From positions 126,145 to 190,144 of the forward strand of contig NMRB01000859.1 in the NCBI GenBank assembly GCA_002633025.1: a stretch of 64,000 nt of DNA, given 5' to 3'. Position numbers and translations under genes: made by a program. The notes under the pieces are model-generated. The model ran no database searches, was not told where the DNA came from, and was given only the letters and a program-made list of their open reading frames with translations. This stretch comes from Notospermus geniculatus (Eukaryota > Nemertea > Pilidiophora > Heteronemertea > Lineidae). Shown here in pieces: positions 47,278-57,755 of this stretch (position 1 is the first letter of the stretch; each line of letters begins with the position of its first letter).

Positions 47278-47386
47278 AGCTTACTGCTGCCTAAAACCCA
47301 TGCAAGCTAAATGCCTGAAACGGGCAGTGAACGGTGATACAATTGCTATTTTGCCTACAGGCTATGGGAGGGCTTCCCCGAGCTAA
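47278..47386 (+). pseudogene. RecQ-like helicase fragment (motif I region)
   Basis: The frame reads LKPMQAKCLKRAVNGDTIAI, then LPTGYGRAS and a stop. This matches the start of a RecQ-type helicase core, whose Walker A is normally PTGYGKS; here Arg replaces the ATP-binding Lys and the frame ends at once. An N at 47272 lies just upstream. Probably a decayed exon or element-carried copy. Confidence 0.5.
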
Positions 47387-47903
47387 ATATAGACCAGCGG
47401 GCGCCATGATGGTTTTATGCATTTGCTTGCGTCTGTCCTAGTATTTTTAATCAGGACAGTGTTCGGTCTAGAGGTCAACCACCGAAAAATCCCGAATATT
47501 CCCGATCAGCCCCTGGAATGATTCCGAGGGTGAAATCGCTCCCGTATCATTAAATGAAAGTCTTCCCTGTCACATTTCTCAGCCCTCTTTAATAACAAGA
47601 TCGGATCAGGGACAAGATGAGGAATCCCTAAGAAAAAGTTGCTCACTCAACCAAATGCAATTATGGCTGAGCGTGTTGGTGGGGTTTCTTCCCATCCGGA
47701 TTTGATGACGATTATGTATTCGTTACGCTGATATATCAGTTACTGTCGCGTGAGTTCGGACTCCATACGCCCCAAGACCGTTTCATTCACGCATCATGGA
47801 CGAAGAAACTTATTTGAAATGAGTTAAGCTGGCAGCAACCGTACAAATCCCATGTCTGTGAGATCATCGACGCGAGGATCGTCTCACTGACATGCGCTCT
47901 TAA

Positions 47904-48280
47904 AGGGACTAGGAAAAATTTTTCAAGCTTCGGTTATTACAAAATGCTAGTCTTTCATGATAAATTCCCACCGTCAATTCACTTTTTCAAATAAGTGTTA
48001 ATTACTGGCACCCAGACAAATCAGTTATCACCACACCATGGAGCATTCACCACGTCACTGGGAACGTAATCAACATAATAGAGTACAAGCTCGCTCCATA
48101 CAATACATACAGCGATGAGGTTCCCAGTGACGTGGTGAATACTCCATGGTGTGGTGATGACTGATTTGTCTGGGTGCCAGTAATTAACACTTAATTGAAA
48201 AAGTGAATTGACGGTGGGAATTTATCATGAAAGACTAGCATTTTATAATAACCGAAACTTGAAAAAAATTCCTAGTCGCT
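47904..48280. mobile_element. TTAA-flanked near-perfect foldback element
   Basis: Arms of about 170 bp (AGGGACTAGG ... CCTAGTCGCT) around an about 40-bp loop, bounded by TTAA at 47900 and 48281. High arm identity suggests recent activity. No coding capacity. Confidence 0.85.
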
Positions 48281-48309
48281 TTAAAGTTGGCAGCACACAA
48301 GCAAGTTAA

Positions 48310-48749
48310 AGGAGTACGGTATGCGATCTCTCATGGGTAATTTGACTGCCGACGTAGAGGGAGCCACCTAGCGGCAGAAACACGCACTACAAAAATCCAT
48401 TACAAAATGTATGCAAAAAATAGAGCGCAAAAGGCGACACACAAAATGATATAATAAAAAGAGTCGTCCTCCAGAAATTTCGCAAATTTTCGACCCCAAC
48501 CGGGGTCTTCTTCAGGCTGGCACTTTCAAGTCTGGTACATGTAGCTCGACTTGGAAGTGCCAGCCTGAAGAAGACCCCGGTTGGGGTCGAAAATTTGCTA
48601 ACATTCTAGAGGACGACTTCTTTTATTTATCATTACAAAATGTACGTATAGTTAATCGGGTGCATTCGCCGACGCGTAGTTAGTCCCTTGGGTTGGAGAG
48701 TGGCGCGGTGGCGCCGGCTGTCGAGAAAAGTGGCAATAACGTGGTCCTA
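48310..48749. mobile_element. TTAA-family MITE, interrupted copy
   Basis: Starts after TTAA (48306-48309) with AGGAGTACGGTATGCG and ends GTGGTCCTA; the right TTAA has decayed. Split by 48414-48630. Confidence 0.75.
48414..48630 (-). mobile_element. Penelope-like foldback retroelement with paired hammerhead-like motifs, copy C
   Basis: Inverted arms carry CTGAAGA, GACCCC hairpin and GAAA (plus 48565-48592; minus 48488-48515). The left tail in complement reads TTTTGTGTGTCGCCTTTTGC. Direct repeats CATTACAAAATGTAYG at 48398 and 48631 form the target duplication. The homologous MITE at 44785 has this word once, proving the insertion. Confidence 0.8.
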
Positions 48750-48867
48750 TAAAATTGCAAGATTGGAAATCGCCACAGTGTCAGAGAGCCGTGTCGCAGA
48801 GATGCAGCACACGGTTTTAGCTCGCAGACATGACCTCACTGATATCAAAAATATATAACATATATTT

Positions 48868-48928
48868 CCGTTTTTGTGTGCTACCAGCTCTAGGACCTAG
48901 AGCTGGTAGCACACAAAAACGGAAATAT
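48868..48928. repeat. Perfect short palindrome
   Basis: GTGTGCTACCAGCTCTAGG pairs with CCTAGAGCTGGTAGCACAC with essentially no loop, extending into the TTTTTGT/ACAAAAA flanks. Followed by three ATATCAGTG words. Confidence 0.85.
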
Positions 48929-49335
48929 CAGTGTGGTCATATCAGTGAGGAAATATCAGTGAGGTGGCACGCACACGAACAAATCATGTTCGTCAGATCA
49001 TCCTCATCATCCTACTGACATGGCATGCGTTCTTGAAGGTCTGCGAGATTGGTGACGTGTCTCTGAGCCGTGTCGTCTGGGCACAAACCGGCGCAGCAAT
49101 GAGGTAGCACACAGACATCGGGATCGCACAGATGACCTCACTGAGAATTCCAGTGTGTGCTACAGCTTTGGGTAACTTTACTAGTTGATGAAGACAGTGT
49201 CAGTCGACCCGCAAAGGTCTGAACAGCTCCACGACGTGTCAGCCGCGGTATTTGGCGGTACTAACTGCTAAATCACTGAACGAAAGCGAGGCAGTGACGA
49301 AGGCGTAGCAGACGCTATAAAACAATCACTAATTA

Positions 49336-49577
49336 CAGGGCCGGATCCAGGGGGGGGGCGTGGGGGGCGTACGCCCCCCCCCCTATTTTTGGCAGAGTAG
49401 TGATTTTTTTTAGCAAGAAAAATTTAATCGCATAAAAATTCGAGTATTTTGCTCTCAGATGCCAGGAAAATGCATATAAAAGCACTTTCGGCTTCATTCT
49501 TTCGGTGCTCACCACCTCGGGCGGGCGGCATCGAGCTACGCCCCCCCCCCTTTCTGTCAATCCTGGATCCGGCCCTG
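49336..49577. mobile_element. CAGGGCCGGATCCAG transposon, AATTA duplication
   Basis: Termini CAGGGCCGGATCCAG and CTGGATCCGGCCCTG, flanked by AATTA (49331-49335 and 49578-49582). Interior homologous to 8347-8611. Confidence 0.85.
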
Positions 49578-49764
49578 AATTACGCACGATTAGTCAGACG
49601 TTTGAAGGTGGCGTGATGTTTACATGTTGATGGATGTTTCTCTACGAAAGTTGCCGAAAATTTCATCGAAATCGGTTCAGTTTTGGCCGAGTTATCGATC
49701 GAAAGGTAACCTTGTATGAGGCGCCATGTGGGAATTTAATTGTTTACCAAAATTATTTGAAATA

Positions 49765-50030
49765 ATATCATTGTTTCAAACCATAAATGTACGTATTTTG
49801 ACTTATTTCATCCAATAAAAGTATAAACAAAACCATGGAATTATTTTTCAAACCATGAATTAGACTAAACACATGGTTTCATTCCATAAAACTTAGACAA
49901 ATTCATGGTTTTGAAAACATACCTTGCTTTCAAACCATAACAAAATCATTTCAAACCATGAAGTTCATGCAAATTCATGGTTTGCAAATCACGAAAAATC
50001 GGCAAATATCTTGGTTTTCAAACCATGAAT
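49765..50030. repeat. Cluster of TTTCAAACCATGAAT words
   Basis: About eight copies of AAACCATGAAT or ATTCATGGTTT in both orientations at irregular spacing. Confidence 0.7.
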
Positions 50031-50970
50031 NGTCGTTTCGGTACAACCGCTCGCAGCGCCGACCTGTCGGGATAAACCGCGATGCCGGTTTTATGGGCGG
50101 TAGACGTCAGTCTTCACTTTACATACAACCAATTGGCGAACTCTTCATTTGAATCTAATAACTCATTACAGCAGCCCCGTTTGAAAAAGAGGGCTAATTG
50201 GCGGTAATTTAGGTTGAAATTAACCCGACACGTCGAACTTAAAGTGCAAAACTCCTCATCAAGACAGCGTAAAGTAATTGAAGAGGAGCAGTGATTCCGT
50301 GTGGTAAAAATATTGTCACAAATTCGAGATCTGATTACCGACGCTTTTTACCCCCTTAACCCGTCTGATTACATCACGTACTCAAGAATTACACCCGGTG
50401 TAAGATTATCAAGTCAAAAACATTTCAATATTTGCAAAATTTTCTTTTTGTGCCGGTCTTATAAAATCATACTGCAATGTAATTGGCAACTTCAAGACGC
50501 GGCATATAAACCAAGTTTTTTCGTTGCAAAATCAAAGACTATACATTGCCGAAGAGTACTGCAGAGAAAGGGACATGTTTCCTATTTTAGGAGGTGGTGC
50601 ATGACATGTTTTTTGTAGCAAAGTTCAATTTTAACCGGATTCGTTCGATTTTTATGAGATAAATTGAATGCAATAACATCGCATAGAGCTCGCAACAAAT
50701 CTTTATACGCACAGTTCTACATGTGCATCCAAGTTTTATTTGGTATTATTGTGGAATCGAATTTTGCTGCAAAAACCATGCCGTCGTGCTGACTCAAAGA
50801 GCTGCTGAATGATCTCCAAGATATTTGCCCCCACACAGAAAGTGTACCTTATGAGACAATTTTTTATAAGTCGCGTCTATGCAGCACAGTGTCAAAGGTG
50901 CTTTTAAATTTATTATACATGAATAACACCAATCTCTCCAGGAACCTTCTGAGGAACTCAAAGAGCAACT

Positions 50971-51024
50971 CATCAGCACTCGACCGTTGAGCCTTTCAGT
51001 CTGAAAGGCTCAACGGTCGAGTGC
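50971..51024. repeat. Perfect hairpin
   Basis: CAGCACTCGACCGTTGAGCC pairs with GGCTCAACGGTCGAGTGCTG around CTTTCAGTCTGAAAG. Confidence 0.85.
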
Positions 51025-51399
51025 TGGTCGAGTGCAGTGCTGGTGCTGGTCTGAGACCAGTTTAGAATACGAAGTGGCGACTCGACCGATAGCGTGTTCG
51101 GAAATTTCCCCGAGTAAGTTTCTGGCGCGCCTCTCGGGGATTGTGAGCATGCCCAGTGAAGGCAAATTTCCGAACGATATTTGCCCTTCCTCGGGGAAAG
51201 ATACTACAACTGTGGCATTGCAGTCGTGAAATATTTCATGTTGGCCTGCATGGCGTGTCCATAAGAAACGAAACGAAATGCTTGGCAGGAGTTTCCCCGG
51301 CCAGGCTCGAGGAACCCTTGGCAACTTGCCGAATACCTTTCCGAACGCTCTCGCGCCTCCCTCGATCTTCCTCGGGGAACTTTCCGAACGCGTCCCGAG

Positions 51400-51478
51400 A
51401 ATCGAACCCACGATGTATTGGACACGAGTACGACGCTCTTACTACTGCGCCAAATGGCGCACCCCGTGTGGTAGTAGC
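51400..51478 (-). repeat. tRNA-like sequence (SINE or tRNA pseudogene)
   Basis: Minus strand: GGCGCAGTAGTAAGAGCG (A-box region) and GGGTTCGATTCTC (B-box). The acceptor and T stems do not close properly. Confidence 0.5.
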
Positions 51479-52102
51479 GACTTCAAATATTTTCAAAGCC
51501 GTCCTACTTGCATTCAATCGGTAATCATGGCCTAAATAAAATCTAACAGTCCCCAACTCTAATCCTTCGTCACCATAAAGCAATTTGCGACAACGCTTAC
51601 ATAATGCCGCCGGCAGTAGGCAAAGCGATCAAACTTACAAATTCAATTTACAAGACATCACGAATTCTGCATCAAAATGATACCACCCTCTACCTTTTAA
51701 TTACCCAAACTTATGGAAAATTAGGTTCCGCCTTTAAATTGTTCGACTTAACAAGGTAGGTTGATTAGACAATGATTAGGCCATCAAACACATTCTAGAT
51801 ACCGTGCCCACTAATCACATTACGAAATCTGCAATCAGCGTTTTTTTTTCATTCTTTTTAGCGAAACATCCTTGTTTAGATTTTGTAACTTTCAAACGAA
51901 TAATAATGAGCAGACGTTGCTCTTTTTTATAACTTTCCATGTTCAGCCTCTGTTACATGCGGTTCTGATGGGGCCGGGGACCTTATTTACAAAGAACCCA
52001 CAACTTTATGGCTGCGATTACATATACATGTATGTAGAGGTACACGGTATACGGACACGTTATTTAACAAAGGCTTCACAAAGAGTTCGCGACCGTGAGG
52101 AC

Positions 52103-52190
52103 AATAGAGAGTTTTCGCAAAGCTCCCGAAACGCCGACGCGAACAATGGGATTGGCGTTCGCGTTGGCATTTCGGGGGCTTTTCGAAAAC
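52103..52190. mobile_element. GAGTTTTCGCAAAGC foldback MITE, shortened
   Basis: Same arms as 39716 with a shorter core. Confidence 0.75.
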
Positions 52191-52387
52191 TAACCAGCAT
52201 GCCCGTATACTGTGTAGCTCTACGTAATCGCAACCTTCGGATACGCAAAAAACTTTGTCAGGCTGACAGTGAACAACAGGTTGCTCGCCAATGGACAATA
52301 GCTTTAAGCACTCCGTAAAGTTACGAGAGCTTCGAGAATAAGGTTACTGATCCTCCTGCTGGCGGTCATCCTTACAGAAAAATTTCC

Positions 52388-52522
52388 AATACAGAGTTTT
52401 CGCAAAGCCCCCGAAATGCCAACGCGAACGTCTGTCCCTTTGTTCGGTGCTCTCTTCGTGGCATCGAACAATGGGATTGACGTTCACGTTGGCGTTTCGG
52501 GGCTTTGCGACAACTCTCTATT
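52388..52522. mobile_element. GAGTTTTCGCAAAGCCCC foldback MITE
   Basis: Arms AGTTTTCGCAAAGCCCCCG and GGGGCTTTGCGACAACT; core with GGTGCTCTCTTCGTGGCATC. Confidence 0.85.
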
Positions 52523-52821
52523 TTATTTGGTCTTACCCGAACGACCCGTAACGGGGGGGGGGGGATAACATTTCCACTCCAAATCAAATAAACTGCCACC
52601 AACTCAAAACACGGTGTCCTTCAGCAATCTCCCCCGCCGTATCTTTTCTGCGGCAATAAGGGAGGCAATAGAGTGGAGCCGAGTGAAATGACCCGAATAT
52701 CAAGATGATGAACTCCTGAATTCTTCGGCCACAAAAAGCAACCAATATCCAGCCAACTATGCGTCCCCGCGAGCTATCAACGTGACTGAGGTCAATGAAG
52801 TATGGAGTACCACCTTCTTAC

Positions 52822-53009
52822 TAATGGAAGACCATGACCGTGAGTGGCCCAAGTGCCTCAATCATTGGAATAATGAACACTGTCATTAAAGTTGTCTTGT
52901 GCGGGCCAAACCTTAAAGTTGCTACCGCTTCCAAAGAAATTTTAGGAATTGGATTATTAGATTGAGACCAAGCGCCAAATAGAATATTAGAGACTTTCGG
53001 CACCGTCAT
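52822..53009 (-). CDS. Possible first exon of a membrane protein
   Basis: An ATG at 53009 opens 62 codons ending in a GTAAGA donor. After about 40 residues a hydrophobic segment (TLMTVFIIPMIEALG followed by PLTVMVF) could be a transmembrane helix. No downstream exon was found and no family is recognised. Confidence 0.3.
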
Positions 53010-53147
53010 TTTTCCCTCCCGTATGACGTATCCCTATCGTAGTTCTATCGACAATATTAGGCCATTCTGTTGCATAGCAGGAGGAAACCAGAATGTCCGG
53101 AGCAAACCAGAATGTCCGGAGAAAACGTGCGCTGTCAAAGATCGCTG

Positions 53148-53230
53148 CTCTCCTTCACAGAAGAGCGGTCCCACCGGGAATCGAACCACGAACCTCAGAG
53201 GTGAGAGGCATCGATGTCTCCGCTGCGAGC
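53148..53230 (-). repeat. tRNA-like sequence (SINE head)
   Basis: Minus strand: GTGGCTCGCAGCGGAGACAT and GTGGTTCGATTCCCGG. Preceded by a tandem ACCAGAATGTCCGGAG pair at about 53090-53121. Confidence 0.5.
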
Positions 53231-53241
53231 CACTCTGGAAA

Positions 53242-53671
53242 GGGGGTTTACACGATTCAACATGTTGAAAGCTGTTGAACGTCGAAATGTGTTGAACGTT
53301 GTTGAAAGCTGTTGAAGCGTCTAAACCCACTTTCAACACCTTTCAACAGGGTCTCTTTCAACAGCTTTCAACGAGTTGCCAGAAATAAGCTATTTTGGCA
53401 ACTTGTTGAAAGACCCTGTAGAAGGTATTGAAAGGGGGTAGGCCTATAGATGGATATTCAATGACGTCATCACACGACGTAAACATGCTGCGTGCGCAAA
53501 TTGGCGCCCTGTTCCACCAATGACGTTACGTCGTTTGACGTGCGCACGCAAACTGGCGCCGTTGATGACGTCATTTTGTAAACAAAAACAGCAGAATGCA
53601 ACCCGTCTATAGACGCTTCAACACCTTTCAACTTTCAACAGCTTTCAACAAGTTGAATCGTGTGAACCCCC
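53242..53671. mobile_element. Foldback element with GGGGGTTTACACGATTCAAC ends
   Basis: Internally repeats GTTGAAAGCTGTTGAA and TTTCAACAGCTTTCAAC many times, so several alternative hairpins can form. Confidence 0.75.
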
Positions 53672-54824
53672 TGACATTCGAGGCCCTTTTTACGCAAAGT
53701 TACACCAAAAAGAGATTTTGATGAGAGTATTCGAGCTATATATAGCCTATAGATAGGTTAATGTGTCTCTTTGTTACATCCGATCTGTCTGCCACGACAC
53801 AATCGCACTTCCCTGACCATGGCACAGCAAAAGAGTAAAACCTCTTTCTGAAGTCATGATCAAGAACTTCTTCCCATATCTAAAAGGTCAGACCGACAAA
53901 AATCAAATCATTAAGTGACTTTTTCGCGACATATATTGGGATTTGATAGAGTTAGGTAATATTTTTTGGTAATCACGCTAGTTACACACACGTCGAGTTT
54001 CAAGCACTTCCGATTAACTAACCACGCGACGTCGCGAGTTTTCATGCTATATCTTCACCAATCGGCCAACACGCACGTTTTAAAGGCTAGATTCGTGCTC
54101 TAAATGAATGTTGAAGTCATGATTTTTCTTCTTTAATTAGCTGTAAAGGCTCATTATCTTTCAGTAGCATTTCAGTCGTTGTCTTCCTATCATGCCAGCC
54201 AACTTCCATCGCAGCGACCGTTGCGTTTCGTATGGGCTGCAGAGGGTATCATCAAGCGGTGGGATGTTAACTCTTTTTCAAGGACAAAGGCACTCGTTAG
54301 CCAGTAAACAACCCGCCATCTACATGTAGCCGGGGAAATGAACCAAATAGATCGATAAAGCGGCAGCACACCAGGCGATACCGCAAGCGATGTGGCATTC
54401 GGAACTCCCGAAGGCAACTGCTCGGCAATTTCCGTAGACACTCGCATTTCCCTCGGACACAATTCCAAGGCAGCCATCTTGAATGCGCAACGATTTCAAT
54501 GCGTTTCTGGTGGTTTGGATGCGGTCGCCTCATCACACCCTGCGCATGAACGAAATAGTTCACACAAAAACGTTGCGTTATTGATCAATAATTGGCAGAT
54601 TGGGTGACATATCGGTAAGTTTATATATAATATGCCTCAACTTATCCAGGAAATAAGGTTGGATATCTTAGCAGGCCAAAATTCGCCGAAAATAGTTCCA
54701 CGGTCGGTCACGTGGGTTTGTTGATAACAACATGGCTGCCTTGGACTTGTGTCCGAGGTGAAATGCGCCGCCCAGTGGATAGATAAGCAGTTCGCCTCAG
54801 GTCGTTCCGAATGGCGATCTGGGT

Positions 54825-54920
54825 CCATATTCATAAAACTACTTAAGGCTAAGTGTGACACTTATCCTTTGTTCAACACAAAAGATCACACTTTGACTTA
54901 AGTATGTTTATGAACCCTGA
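54825..54920. mobile_element. Short hairpin MITE, GGTCCATATTCATAAA ends
   Basis: Arms pair over ACTTAAG and AAGTGTGA; ends TTATGAACCCTG. Confidence 0.6.
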
Positions 54921-55084
54921 TCGCCACAGAGCAAAATCGGCTGTTGACGCCAGGTGTGCGCTGCATTGACAGCGACGCGTGGAATCTTCTCGCCAGCGAC
55001 GATCGCCCAGTATCGAAAGGATATCGCCTAGTCTGCGGTGGCTGGCGAAAAGGTGGGTGGCGATCAGATCGCCGGGGATATTGG

Positions 55085-55196
55085 GTGGTAAGTCTAGCAA
55101 ATGCTTTTACTTGAAATTTGTAGTACATTTGTAATACACATCCCTGTGTAAATTTTAAGCAAAAGCATCTGCTAGTCTTTATGAATACCACCCATT
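55085..55196. mobile_element. Hairpin MITE related to 7286-7408
   Basis: GGTGGTAAGTCTAGCAAATGC pairs with CATCTGCTAGTCTTTATGAA; shares the TTTGTAGTACATTTG core with 7286. Confidence 0.65.
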
Positions 55197-55640
55197 GCCC
55201 TTATCTCGCCTGGTTTGTGGTCCGCGTTATAGGACGCCTTCGTTTACACCTTGGCTGAAGCATCACTGGATATTTTAGAGAAGATGCGCCGAAGGAAAAA
55301 AGTAAGCGACTACAACCGAAAAAGTCAGTATGTGAAACTGAAAAGTAAAATCCGTCTTTTTCACCAATAACAACAGTAAGAAACTGAAAAGCAAAAAAAA
55401 TATAGACGTATAACTGGTACGTTGTCGATAACATACCGTATTTTTCAACTGCGTTACCTGAATGCATCCCATTCGGAAGACACTCTAGGCAGCACGACGT
55501 ATTAATACCATTGATAATCTTGGAGTATTTTCTGAGTTACAAATTGTATTCGTGGATATGGAAAGTTCTTAGAGACGGATGGAACTGATAAATTATAGAA
55601 CCCGTCAATAACATCGACGAGGAGGATCCAGGTAACTTAC

Positions 55641-55749
55641 GAGTATCAGACATGGACCCTTCAACCACAAATCTAATGAAAGTCCTTAGGGCAAGTGGGT
55701 CATAGCCTCTAGGTGAAGCACCCCGACCATAACCAGATTTTCGAATCAT
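55641..55749 (-). CDS. Orphan exon candidate, possible translation start
   Basis: The frame from ATG 55749 reads MIRKSGYGRGASPRGYD, then PLALRTFIRFVVEGSMSDT, and ends at a GTAAGT donor. An acceptor-like CAG lies about 40 bases upstream. No partner exon or family was recognised. Confidence 0.3.
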
Positions 55750-56155
55750 TTTATAACAGATTACCAAATTAGCAACTGTCAATACGCCCAGTAAATGGTA
55801 CAGTAAGTAAATTTACAAGTGTAAATTTGGTACTAATGTAAAAGTACCCCGAGAAGCAGGCCTCCAGCGACGAGAGGCGCTTGTTCAAACCTTCTCTTCC
55901 GTCATTCGCGGGCAATATGCAAATTCATGGAGATTTTCGAACTTGTCTAAACTAAATTAGTTCCAAATACGAGGGGGCATCTTCCATATTTAGTGAGTTC
56001 ATGGCGGTGCTGTTTGATTTACGAAAGGTTGCTGATCTTCTTTTGACAGTTCAAATGGACGACGTTTCGCCGAATAATATAAAAGGTTCAAGTCTATAAA
56101 GATAATTTGATTCTTATAACGTACGACAAAATGTTTTAAATCCATACTGTGATCA

Positions 56156-56269
56156 GGGGCCTGTTTCAAAAAGTGACTTTAAGCTAATGGTACCATTAAC
56201 TCCAATGTTTTTTCTAATTTTGGTTAAATGTATCATTAGCTTTAAGTCAATTTTTGATAAACAGGCCCC
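56156..56269. mobile_element. GGGGCCTGTTTCA hairpin MITE, copy 1
   Basis: Arms contain AGCTAATGGTACCATTA; related to 57148-57261. Confidence 0.8.
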
Positions 56270-56710
56270 AAGACCTAATACTAGTGTCCCACTGGCGAAT
56301 TTTGGCCTGCGACAAGGGACGAATGAAAAATTCGTAGATCTTCGTAGACTGTCGTCTATGTTCGTCGTGATTCTCTGGCTCCATGATCCAATGCAAAACA
56401 CATTAATGCTAAATATCGCAGCTTGTCGAGGGAATGTCGCAGACTTCAGATTCGCCCCTTGTCGTGGGAAAAAGTCGCCAGTGGGACACTAGTATTAGGC
56501 TGCAAATATACATAGAGCTACACGGTATACGGACACGATGGTTAACAAAACCTTCACGGTCGCCAACCTTTTGTGACGCCATTGTTAACCGGGCGTGTAC
56601 CTGTAGCGTGTAGCTCTAGTATTCGCAGTCTTGGATAACTTGGAAGAATCGAGATAGGACTGCGAATCGGTAGACGAGATCGACTGGTGAGGGTATCGAG
56701 AGGAGACTAA

Positions 56711-57006
56711 GGGCCGTATTCTAGAAGCTTCCTTAACTCATACCTATAGCTATTGCTTAAAGTGTACAGAAATCATCATAGGTCTGCTATGTTGGTCAGT
56801 ATGCCTATCGACAGTACCGGGATTCGAACCCACGCCTCCACATAAGGCAACACCGCCAGCATTGAGGGAAAGCGTGCACACCATTGTGCTAAATCCCCAT
56901 CTTCAAAAAAAGATGGTTCAATAGCCAGCTTAATGCACGAAATCCCTTAAAGTGTACCTTAGAGTTAAGGAGGGTTCCAGAATACGGGGCTTCTAGAATA
57001 CGGGCC
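56711..57006. mobile_element. GGGCCGTATTCTAGAAG MITE interrupted by a SINE
   Basis: Left GGGCCGTATTCTAGAAGC, right TCTAGAATACGGGCC; related to 17203. Split by 56768-56945. Confidence 0.75.
56768..56945 (-). mobile_element. tRNA-derived SINE with 12-bp target duplication
   Basis: Minus strand: GGGGATTTAGCACAATGGTG (A-box) and GTGGGTTCGAATCCCGG (B-box) with a long variable region. Flanked by CTTAAAGTGTAC at 56756-56767 and 56946-56957. Confidence 0.75.
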
Positions 57007-57146
57007 TGGGGCCACATTTATGAAGCCTTCGCAACTTTGCGTTCAGGCAAATCTGTTGTAAGGCAGTCAGCGAACAATAGGGCATGTGCAGCCAAACAAT
57101 AGATTTGCGTGAACGCAAAGTTGCGAAGCTACATAAATATGGCCAC
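57007..57146. mobile_element. GGGGCCACATTTATGAAG MITE, copy 2
   Basis: Hairpin arms GAAGCCTTCGCAACTTTGCG and complement; relative of 27048-27191. Abuts the next MITE. Confidence 0.75.
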
Positions 57147-57147
57147 T

Positions 57148-57261
57148 GGGGCCTGTTTCATAAAGTGACGTACCTTTAAAGCTAAACGTACCTTTAACCT
57201 AATGGAAAATGCATTGAAGTTAATGGTACCATTAGCTTTAAGTCACTTTATGAAACAGGCC
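57148..57261. mobile_element. GGGGCCTGTTTCATAAAG hairpin MITE, copy 2
   Basis: A 114-bp near-perfect hairpin (GTGACGTACCTTTAAAGC core), relative of 56156. Lies just downstream of the neuropeptide exon. Confidence 0.8.
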
Positions 57262-57445
57262 AATGTACTTCCAAAAGATATACACCGTACATGTAGATGA
57301 ACACCTGACTCTGTTCCATCATGTCTTGGAATTCTTAATCTGTCTCGGCGTAATTTGTTTTTGCATGCATTTACAGTGGTGCGAAGGGACGAACGTGGGA
57401 TATACAAGAGACGTATCGAAAACGTGTCAGAAGTCTTTGACATAC

Positions 57446-57755
57446 CTCAATAGCTTTGTAAATAAAGAGGAGTACACCCTGGTTTAAATCGTCACATGAT
57501 GGAGTGTCGTCCCTCTTGCCCCATCCTCGCTTTCCCCAGCCACGTTTGCCCCAGCCTCTCTTGCCCCAGCCTCGCTTCAGGTAGTCATCCAATGAGGCGT
57601 CAGATTCATCGTCCCGCTTGCCCCAGCCCCTCTTGCCCCATCCCGGGGCACGTTTGTCAAGGTCCTGGTCGGCATTTTCGGCCGCTGCGGCACTGGCGAA
57701 GATATCGAATACTAGGAGGCAGACAAGGGTAATGGCGATGTAGAACTTCATCTTT
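57446..57755 (-). CDS. GW-amide (APGWamide-like) neuropeptide precursor, signal-peptide exon
   Basis: A CAG acceptor at 57756 precedes the exon; coding starts at ATG 57751 and runs 102 codons to a GTATGT donor. Residues 1-24 are a signal peptide (hydrophobic core ITLVCLLVFDIFA, then SAAAA). After a DKR site come APGWG-KR, GWG-KR, an acidic spacer (DDESDASLDDYLKR), then four GWG-KR units, then a Cys-containing C-terminal peptide. By the rules of prohormone processing, KR cleavage and glycine amidation would release one APGW-amide and five GW-amides, or RGW-amides if cleavage leaves the Arg. Such peptides are known from molluscs and annelids, where they act as neurotransmitters. The next exon and the 5' UTR exon were not found. 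Confidence 0.85.

Noticed and set aside
51010-51411. 133-codon minus-strand frame
   Set aside because: Covers a hairpin and repeat sequence and has no recognisable domain.
51400-51478. Functional tRNA gene
   Set aside because: A- and B-box-like words are present here and at four other places, but stems do not close; SINE heads or relics fit better.
51872-52318. 148-codon plus-strand frame
   Set aside because: Runs through a foldback MITE and has no family resemblance or splice signals.
57496-57732. Plus-strand frame rich in CPSP repeats
   Set aside because: Antisense of the repeated GWGKR codons of the neuropeptide exon.
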